A stretch of DNA of 12,578 nt from Flavobacterium sp. (GTDB taxonomy: Bacteria; Bacteroidota; Bacteroidia; Flavobacteriales; Flavobacteriaceae), in contig JASLGC010000075.1 in NCBI GenBank assembly GCA_030150335.1, positions 1 to 12,578 on the forward strand, written 5' to 3'. Every line of letters starts with the position of its first letter. Position 1 is the first letter of the stretch. Position numbers and translations under genes: made by a program. The notes under the pieces are model-generated. The model ran no database searches and had not been told where the DNA came from. It saw only the letters and a list, made by a program, of their open reading frames with translations. Below, in pieces: positions 7,933 to 12,578 of the stretch.

Positions 7933-8217
7933 ATGGAAATAGATAAGATTAAAAGTAGAAGAAAATTATTGGGTTATTCTCAAGAATTTGTTGCGAGTAA
8001 GTTAGGGCTTTCGCAAAAAGCTTATTCAGATATTGAGAGTGGGAAGACAAAGCTGAAAAGCGAAGTGTTGAATGAAATAGCTAAAATATTAGAAATTTCT
8101 CCTGCTACTATTTGTCCAATTGCATGTGATTGTCACATTGATGTAGATGTGAAGCACAAGGGATTAATAGCTTATTTAAACGAGAACGGAATTGAGTTTC
8201 CAGAGAAGTTTATCTAA
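7933..8217 (+). CDS. Small XRE-family HTH transcriptional regulator with Cys/His cluster
   Basis: A 94-residue probable DNA-binding protein of the Cro/CI (XRE) type. The five-helix HTH spans about residues 3-58, with YSQEFVASKLGLSQKAYSDIESGK carrying the recognition helix, followed by KLKSEVLNEIAKILEIS. The C-terminal third is not part of the HTH. It contains C61, C65, C67, H68 and H75, a spacing that could bind a metal or sense redox state, although this is inference. The ATG at 7933 is the natural start, as an in-frame stop lies shortly upstream. The gene stands alone on the plus strand, divergent from the receptor operon and convergent with fabH, with no toxin partner beside it. Its targets are unknown; it could control itself or the divergent receptor operon. 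Confidence 0.85.
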   Translation: MEIDKIKSRRKLLGYSQEFVASKLGLSQKAYSDIESGKTKLKSEVLNEIAKILEISPATICPIACDCHIDVDVKHKGLIAYLNENGIEFPEKFI

Positions 8218-8298
8218 GGAAGTATTGACAAAAAAATCGTTACAAAGTGAAGACCACATTCCAACATGAGGCCTATCACCAAAAGAGTAAATGATATA

Positions 8299-8336
8299 AA
8301 ACAAAAAAGAGATGTATATACATCTCTTTTTTGTTT
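8299..8336. terminator. Perfect 38-nt palindrome acting as a bidirectional terminator
   Basis: The two 19-nt halves (8299-8317 and 8318-8336) are exact reverse complements. The core is GAGATGTAT/ATACATCTC, flanked by A6 and T6 tracts. On either strand the hairpin ends in a U run, which suits termination of both the plus-strand XRE gene and the minus-strand fabH. Its right end overlaps the first two bases (8335-8336) of the fabH stop triplet on the plus-strand map. Confidence 0.85.
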
Positions 8337-9336
8337 ATATAGACCAGCGCAGAATACTTGCTCCCCAAGAGAAGCCTGCTCCAAAAGCAGTAAGTAATAC
8401 TAAGTCGCCTTTTTTCATCTTATCTGTGTTTTCCCAAATACACAAAGGAATCGTTGCCGCTATTGTATTTCCATAGTTTGCAATATTTACCAATGTTTTC
8501 TCTGGTTGGATTTTAATTTCTTTCCCTACAGCATCTATGATTCGCTTATTTGCTTGATGAGGTACTAACCAGCTTACATCGTCAATTGTCAATTCATTTC
8601 TTTGTAGTACATCCAAGCAAGCATCGCTCATAGACTGTATAGCGTGTTTAAAAACCACTTTACCATCTTGTTTGATATATCTTTTGTCAGAGTCTTGTCC
8701 GATTTCTGTAGATGGATATAATGAACCACCACCTTCAATATTTAAAAACTCTCTACCTTGACCATTGCTGTGCATTACAGCGTCTAACACACCTTCTTCT
8801 GTAGATGGCTCTAACCATACTACACCAGCACCATCTCCAAATAGGATATTCGTAGAACGGTCTTTAATATTTACATAGGCACTAATTTTATCAGCACCTA
8901 CTACAAGTACGTTTTTATATCGTTTAGTTTCCACCAAAGAAGAACCTAAATCAAGCGCGTATAAAAATCCAGAACAAGCAGCATTTACATCAAATCCCCA
9001 TACATTGTCAATCCCTAATTTCTCGCAAATGATATTTGCAGTTGCAGGCATTGGCATGTCAGGAGTAGAAGTAGCAACAATGATAGCATCTACTTTAGTA
9101 ATGTCTTTTTGATAAGTATCTAATAAATTTTTGATAGCTGCTACTGCCATATCTGAAGTAGCAAGTCCAGGATTTAAGATTCTTCTCTCTTTTATCCCTG
9201 TTCTTTTAGTAATCCATTCATCAGAAGTTTCAGTTACTAATGCCAAGTCTGCATTGGTTCTTTTGTCTTGAGGAACATATCCACCAATAGCTGTAATCGA
9301 TGCAAATAGTTGTTTTTTAGTGTTTATTTCATTCAT
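8335..9336 (-). CDS. fabH: 3-oxoacyl-[acyl-carrier-protein] synthase III (KAS III)
   Basis: Condenses an acyl-CoA primer, usually acetyl-CoA or a branched acyl-CoA, with malonyl-ACP to start cytosolic type II fatty acid synthesis. The 333-residue length is normal for the family. The catalytic triad is complete: Cys121 in DVNAACSGF, His260 in WLVPHQANKR and Asn290 in NIANYGNT. Family segments such as SDEWITKRTGIKERRI (about 38-53) and the C-terminal LTAFGAGFSWGA are present. The ATG start gives an N-terminus of about 13 residues before the conserved ITAIGGYVP segment. It is a stand-alone gene, not next to plsX, rpmF or acc genes, and may be one of several FabH copies, as is common in flavobacteria. 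Substrate preference cannot be read here. The name is secure at family level. Confidence 0.94.
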   Translation of the reverse strand: MNEINTKKQLFASITAIGGYVPQDKRTNADLALVTETSDEWITKRTGIKERRILNPGLATSDMAVAAIKNLLDTYQKDITKVDAIIVATSTPDMPMPATANIICEKLGIDNVWGFDVNAACSGFLYALDLGSSLVETKRYKNVLVVGADKISAYVNIKDRSTNILFGDGAGVVWLEPSTEEGVLDAVMHSNGQGREFLNIEGGGSLYPSTEIGQDSDKRYIKQDGKVVFKHAIQSMSDACLDVLQRNELTIDDVSWLVPHQANKRIIDAVGKEIKIQPEKTLVNIANYGNTIAATIPLCIWENTDKMKKGDLVLLTAFGAGFSWGASILRWSI

Positions 9337-9366
9337 TTTTCACGCGTCTTTATCTCAAATAAAGTT

Positions 9367-9398
9367 GTTAAGTTGGGTTTGGCTACTTACTAACTTAA
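9367..9398. promoter_or_regulatory. Short inverted repeat upstream of fabH
   Basis: TTAAGTT (9368-9374) and AACTTAA (9392-9398) form a 7-bp inverted repeat about 35-60 nt upstream of the fabH start, a plausible operator position. It is AT-rich and could occur by chance. No clear TAnnTTTG box was seen. The rest of the 163-nt gap before the AraC gene shows only a small GTCT-AAA-AGAC hairpin (9459-9469) without a U run. Confidence 0.2.
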
Positions 9399-9499
9399 AA
9401 CAGTCCAAATTTCTTATTTTTCTTGTTTTTTTGAGTAGATAATATAACGGAATAAGTTGTCTAAAAGACGCAATTATACTTTAAACTACTAAAGAAAAG

Positions 9500-10396
9500 T
9501 TAATTATTGTTTTTGAATTCCGTAGGCGATACACCCGTATGCGATTTAAAGAATTTACTAAAAACAGAAAGGTCCTGAAAACTTAGTTCTGTAATGATAT
9601 CAGAAATAGATAAGCGAGGGTTTCTCAAAAGTACTTTTGCCTCCAAAATGATTGTTTCAGATATAATTTGTTTTGGAGTCTTTTTGAAAACTTCTGCAAT
9701 TGTTTTAGTTAAGTGTTTTCTACTGATATACATTTGGTCAGCATAGAACTGTACGCTGTGTTCTTTTTTGAAATGTGTAGCAACTAAATAAAGGAACGTT
9801 TTGGTTGTTTCTTCCTTGCGCAATTGTTTTGTGCGATTCTGTATTAAGATGGTTTTGTTGTAAAAATCACCTAAGTCATACATCAAAATAGAGAAGTAAC
9901 TTAATATAAGGTCTTTCCCAAACAGGTGTTCTGTTTTATAAGTAAGCTTACTAAGCTGTTTTAGCGTATTTCTAATTTTGCTTATAACGGTTTTATCCAA
10001 AGAGATGATTTTTGGATATTGAGAGGAAAGAAACTGAATTAAGTTGTTGGATTTAATGTGAAATCCCGCTTCTAAAAAAAGGTCACTATCTACAAATAGT
10101 GTTTTTACAGTGAAATCTTCGCTGTATTTTTTTATTTCAAACAATTGATTTGAGAGTACAACGAGCAGGTCGTCTTTTTTGACTACCATAGGCTCAAAGT
10201 TAATTGTGATTTCACAATGACCTCTTGTGATTAAGATTAATCCAAAGACATTGAATTGATATGGCCTGTCGACTACGAAATAACGGCTGTGTTTAGGACC
10301 AATATCAAAAATTGTTAATCGCTTATCGGTTAAATTATGCTGATATCTCTTGGTGATATCATCTAATGAATAAACCTGTACATAATCTGTATTCAC
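9500..10396 (-). CDS. AraC-family transcriptional regulator
   Basis: A 298-residue transcription factor. The N-terminal half (about 25-110) is beta-rich and consistent with a cupin-like AraC sensing domain. A helical linker follows at about 115-205. The C-terminal double HTH (HTH_18 type, about 212-295) has a first HTH at HSVQFYADQMYISRKHL and a second at LSISDIITELSFQDLSVFSK, ending in the family signature FFKSHTGVSPTEFK. The start is a GTG at 10396; no ATG, GTG or TTG was seen in frame for some distance upstream, and the N-terminus VYSLDDITKRY resembles flavobacterial AraC proteins. It lies downstream of the RND gene on the same strand, but a terminator and about 400 nt separate them, so it is probably its own transcript. 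The effector and targets are unknown. It might regulate the pump or the neighbouring fabH, on position only. Confidence 0.9.
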   Translation of the reverse strand: MNTDYVQVYSLDDITKRYQHNLTDKRLTIFDIGPKHSRYFVVDRPYQFNVFGLILITRGHCEITINFEPMVVKKDDLLVVLSNQLFEIKKYSEDFTVKTLFVDSDLFLEAGFHIKSNNLIQFLSSQYPKIISLDKTVISKIRNTLKQLSKLTYKTEHLFGKDLILSYFSILMYDLGDFYNKTILIQNRTKQLRKEETTKTFLYLVATHFKKEHSVQFYADQMYISRKHLTKTIAEVFKKTPKQIISETIILEAKVLLRNPRLSISDIITELSFQDLSVFSKFFKSHTGVSPTEFKNNN

Positions 10397-10423
10397 AATA
10401 TCTGCTTGTTTTTTTAAAGAGAA

Positions 10424-10431
10424 TAAAAGTA
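10424..10431 (-). promoter_or_regulatory. Possible -7 element for the AraC-family gene
   Basis: The minus strand reads TACTTTTA, a 7-of-8 match to TAnnTTTG, about 28 nt before the GTG start. A TTG lies 23 nt further upstream, slightly beyond the usual spacing for a -33 box. Weak evidence. Confidence 0.2.
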
Positions 10432-10576
10432 AGTATTTGTTTGGAATCTGTAGGCAATATCTTCTAATAAAAAAAAGAGCTGAGGCAGTACTTTTTTTGT
10501 GATTGAGTAAGATTTTATAAGAAAACTTGCAGCTAATAAAAGGAGAGTTGGTAGTTCTTATTTCGTCTTGATATGT

Positions 10577-10631
10577 GTGCTCCCATACTGATGGTATAAT
10601 GCTTTCTTAGTGCAATCATAGTTTTTCCATA
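10577..10631. repeat. Left half of 11-bp repeat array (inverted orientation, degenerate)
   Basis: Five consecutive 11-nt units resemble GTGCTCCCATA: 10577-10587 (exact), 10588-10598 (CTGATGGTATA, poor), 10599-10609 (ATGCTTTCTTA), 10610-10620 (GTGCAATCATA) and 10621-10631 (GTTTTTCCATA). They are reverse-complement versions of the units in the right half. A 5-nt spacer (10632-10636) separates the halves. Confidence 0.6.
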
Positions 10632-10636
10632 ATTCT

Positions 10637-10680
10637 TATGGGAGCATTATGGGAACACTATGGAAGCACTATGGGAGCAC
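10637..10680. repeat. Right half of array: four tandem 11-bp direct repeats
   Basis: Four units stand exactly head to tail: TATGGGAGCAT (10637-10647), TATGGGAACAC (10648-10658), TATGGAAGCAC (10659-10669) and TATGGGAGCAC (10670-10680). Each differs from the consensus TATGGGAGCAC at no more than one position. The last unit is the exact reverse complement of the first unit of the left half (10577-10587), so the whole 104-nt block can fold back on itself. Confidence 0.9.
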
Positions 10681-10766
10681 CCCAAAAAAAATCGAAAAAA
10701 AATTGAGGGGAAGCGTTGATTTTACTGGGGTTTTGGAGTATTTGAAAAGAAGTTTTTTTCCATAAA

Positions 10767-10795
10767 AAAAGGGAGCTATAAAATAGCCCCCTTTT
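10767..10795 (-). terminator. Intrinsic terminator of the RND efflux gene
   Basis: AAAAGGGAGCTAT (10767-10779) pairs with ATAGCCCCCTTTT (10783-10795) around a 3-nt loop, with one A-C mismatch. On the minus strand the stem is followed by a T run. It lies 17 nt past the stop of the RND gene and separates it from the AraC gene. Confidence 0.85.
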
Positions 10796-10812
10796 CGAGT
10801 ATCAAAATTGAG

Positions 10813-12578
10813 TTATTTAGCATTATTGTCTTTCGCTGCAAACTCATCTACGAAGTTGTCATTATATGTGTACTCTTTCGTAATCAATTCAGCGTAATCT
10901 ACTTTTTCTTTCTTTCCAAATTTGTTTCCAATCTTGTCAAAAATAGAGTAGATAATAGGTACGATAACCAATGTTAAGAATAATGAAGAAAGTAATCCTC
11001 CAATGATAACCACTGCTAAACCGTTGTTCATTTCAGAACCAGCACCACTTGCTAATGCAATAGGCACCATTCCGATTACCATGGCAATTGTAGTCATTAA
11101 AATAGGACGTAAACGCGCGTGGTTGGCTGCGATTAACGCATCGTGAACGCTATCTCCAGCTTCAATCCTATGGTTGGCAAAGTCCACTAATAAAATAGCG
11201 TTCTTACAAACCAAACCAATCAACATAATGATACCTAAAATGGTAAAGATGTTCAATGAGATATTTGCGATAGCTAAGGCTAATAGTGCTCCAATGAATG
11301 AAAGTGGCACGGCAAAGATTACAATAAACGGTTTTGAGAAACTGTCATATAACGCTACCATTACTAAGTAAACAAAGATAATTGCAGCTAATAAGGCAAC
11401 TCCTAATGTACCGAAACCTTCTTCTTGGTCTTCCATTGTTCCAGACCATTGGTAATTTACTCCTGCTTTTTTCTCCAATTGGTCGAATTGTGCTAACCAT
11501 TCGCTTCCGATTTGTCCTGGGTCACGTCCTATTGTTTGTGACTTAATTGTAACAGAAGGAGTTTTATCTCTTCTTTCTAATACAGACGGACCTGAACTAT
11601 AAGCAACAGTTGCGAATTGTTGTAATTTGATATTTTGCCCTACGTTGTTCATAAACGAAATATCTTTTACATCGTCAATTGTTCCCCTTGCATATTCTTG
11701 GAAGCGGATATTGATGTCGTATTCGTATTCACCAGCTCTAAATTTACTATCTGTATTTCCATTGAATGCCGTTTGCATAGTTGTACCAACTGTGTACATG
11801 TCTAAACCTAAAGCAGCCATTTTATCACGGTCAACTTGTACGTTAATCTCAGGGCTACCTGTTTCTGAGGTTAGTTTTACCTCCATAGCACCGGGAATTT
11901 GCTCTAAAACTTCTTTTGCTTGGATTGCAAAATCCATAGCATCGTCTAAAGAAGAACCTGTTACTGTAAGCGAAAGGGGTGCTTCTTCTGCACCGATTAA
12001 TCCTACAGGAACTGTTTTGATTTTAGCATCTACAACAAGTGGTGCTAATTCGTTTTTCAACTTAGCAGCATACACGAAAGAGTTGTCTTTACGGTGTTTT
12101 TTATCAACTAATACAACTTGAATTTCCGATTTGTATTTTGTTCCTTGAATTCCTCCATATCCTTCAGAAGATTGTCCGACTGTCGTGATAAGGTCTTGAA
12201 TCTCTGGTTTTGATTGCAGGTATTCTTCTACTTTTTGAGTTACTTTATTTGTTTGTTCAACAGAGGCATCTTTCGGCAATTCTAATTGCACAAGGAACTC
12301 TCCTTTATCTGTTTTTGGGAAAAACTCAAAACCGATGTACCCCATTGGGGCAAGAGCGATAGAGGCAAAAAATATGATTCCTACTGCGATTAACACAATA
12401 ATTGTGTTGCGCGTTGAATTTAATGACCACACTAATAAGTCAGAAATAGTATGTGTAAAACTGCTTAATCCTTTTTCAAAACCGTGTAATATTTTACCAA
12501 AGAATGAACTTGGTTTGATGATTTCAATTTTTCCGTATCTCGATGATAACCATGGTACAATTGTGAAGGATACCAATA
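10813..12578 (-). CDS. RND multidrug efflux pump inner-membrane subunit, HAE1/AcrB-like (partial, C-terminal half)
   Basis: Proton-driven exporter of the inner membrane that normally works with a periplasmic adaptor and a TolC-type outer-membrane channel. About 587 residues are visible of a protein that usually has about 1,050. The fragment starts at the end of TM6 (VSFTIVPWLSSRYG), then TM7 at about 57-78, the second periplasmic porter/docking loop at about 80-385, and TM8-TM12 at about 388-545. The TM10 lysine K458 in VCKNAILLVDFA matches AcrB K940, and ARLRPILMT (487-495) carries the TM11 Arg and Thr of the proton relay. The TM4 aspartates lie outside the window. The frame stays open to the window edge, so the TTG at 12576 is an internal Leu codon. 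A charged tail of about 40 residues follows TM12. It is the last gene of its operon, with a terminator after it. The substrate is not predictable. Confidence 0.93.
   Translation of the reverse strand, partial: LVSFTIVPWLSSRYGKIEIIKPSSFFGKILHGFEKGLSSFTHTISDLLVWSLNSTRNTIIVLIAVGIIFFASIALAPMGYIGFEFFPKTDKGEFLVQLELPKDASVEQTNKVTQKVEEYLQSKPEIQDLITTVGQSSEGYGGIQGTKYKSEIQVVLVDKKHRKDNSFVYAAKLKNELAPLVVDAKIKTVPVGLIGAEEAPLSLTVTGSSLDDAMDFAIQAKEVLEQIPGAMEVKLTSETGSPEINVQVDRDKMAALGLDMYTVGTTMQTAFNGNTDSKFRAGEYEYDINIRFQEYARGTIDDVKDISFMNNVGQNIKLQQFATVAYSSGPSVLERRDKTPSVTIKSQTIGRDPGQIGSEWLAQFDQLEKKAGVNYQWSGTMEDQEEGFGTLGVALLAAIIFVYLVMVALYDSFSKPFIVIFAVPLSFIGALLALAIANISLNIFTILGIIMLIGLVCKNAILLVDFANHRIEAGDSVHDALIAANHARLRPILMTTIAMVIGMVPIALASGAGSEMNNGLAVVIIGGLLSSLFLTLVIVPIIYSIFDKIGNKFGKKEKVDYAELITKEYTYNDNFVDEFAAKDNNAK

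Larger units (their letters stand above)
10397..10812. other. Intergenic region with 11-bp repeat hairpin and phased A-tracts
   Basis: No believable coding frame was seen in this 416-nt gap. From left to right it holds a possible promoter for the AraC gene (10424-10431), and a weak symmetric hairpin with A and T runs around CTG-AGG-CAG (about 10469-10498). The 11-bp repeat array follows at 10577-10680. Then come two A8 tracts (10684-10691 and 10695-10702) bracketed by CCCC (10680-10683) and GGGG (10707-10710). The terminator of the RND gene is at 10767-10795. Confidence 0.7.

Noticed and set aside
7933..8217. Toxin-antitoxin module with the XRE protein as antitoxin
   Set aside because: No small toxin-like gene lies on either side; the neighbours are a terminator plus fabH and a non-coding gap.
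10469..10498. Terminator with A and T runs around CTG-AGG-CAG
   Set aside because: Only three GC-containing base pairs with an internal mismatch; too weak to call as a separate feature, and no gene end is nearby.
10577..10680. CRISPR array
   Set aside because: Units are 11 bp and directly abut each other with no unique spacers; half are inverted, and no cas gene is near.
11627..12121. Plus-strand open frame of 164 codons
   Set aside because: Antisense to the RND porter domain. Its Ser/Thr/Pro-rich translation is what reverse reading of a well-conserved gene often gives.

Overview
The window looks like low-GC (AT-rich) chromosomal DNA of a Bacteroidota bacterium, most likely a member of the Flavobacteriaceae. 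The signs are two outer-membrane receptors with a CarboxypepD_reg-like domain, a plug and an OMP_b-brl_3-type barrel, a flavobacterial-type FabH, TAnnTTTG-like -7 promoter elements, and poor Shine-Dalgarno signals. A genus such as Myroides is possible but cannot be shown from this sequence alone. Both ends of the window cut through a gene.

Layout. Positions 1-2688 (+) hold the 3' part of a large SF2 (DEAH, COG1061/SSL2-like) helicase with a C-terminal membrane hairpin. Its Walker A motif lies at the very edge of the window and the true start is upstream. A bidirectional terminator (2706-2742) separates it from a convergent two-gene operon (7525-2758, -) of paralogous TonB-dependent-receptor-like outer membrane proteins, 13 nt apart. 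Upstream of that operon is a 407-nt intergenic stretch. It holds a minus-strand structured element with a 10-bp closing stem, a possible pseudoknot and a strong intrinsic terminator, plus an operator-like inverted repeat. Next come a small XRE-type regulator with a Cys/His cluster (7933-8217, +) and a perfect 38-nt palindromic terminator. Then follow a solo fabH (8335-9336, -) and an AraC-family regulator (9500-10396, -). A 416-nt intergenic region contains an 11-bp-periodic inverted/direct repeat array, and the window closes with the C-terminal half of an RND (HAE1/AcrB-like) efflux pump (10813-12578, -).

How the genes fit together. The only clear multi-gene transcription unit is the receptor pair, probably serving uptake or surface binding at the outer membrane. 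The two regulators and fabH look like independent units, each bounded by terminators or sizeable gaps. The RND gene is the last gene of an operon that begins outside the window. The most interesting features not explained by the genes are the attenuator/sRNA-like element near 7690-7819, the 11-bp repeat hairpin at 10577-10680, and the membrane-anchored helicase, whose upstream partners (possibly a defence island) are not visible.
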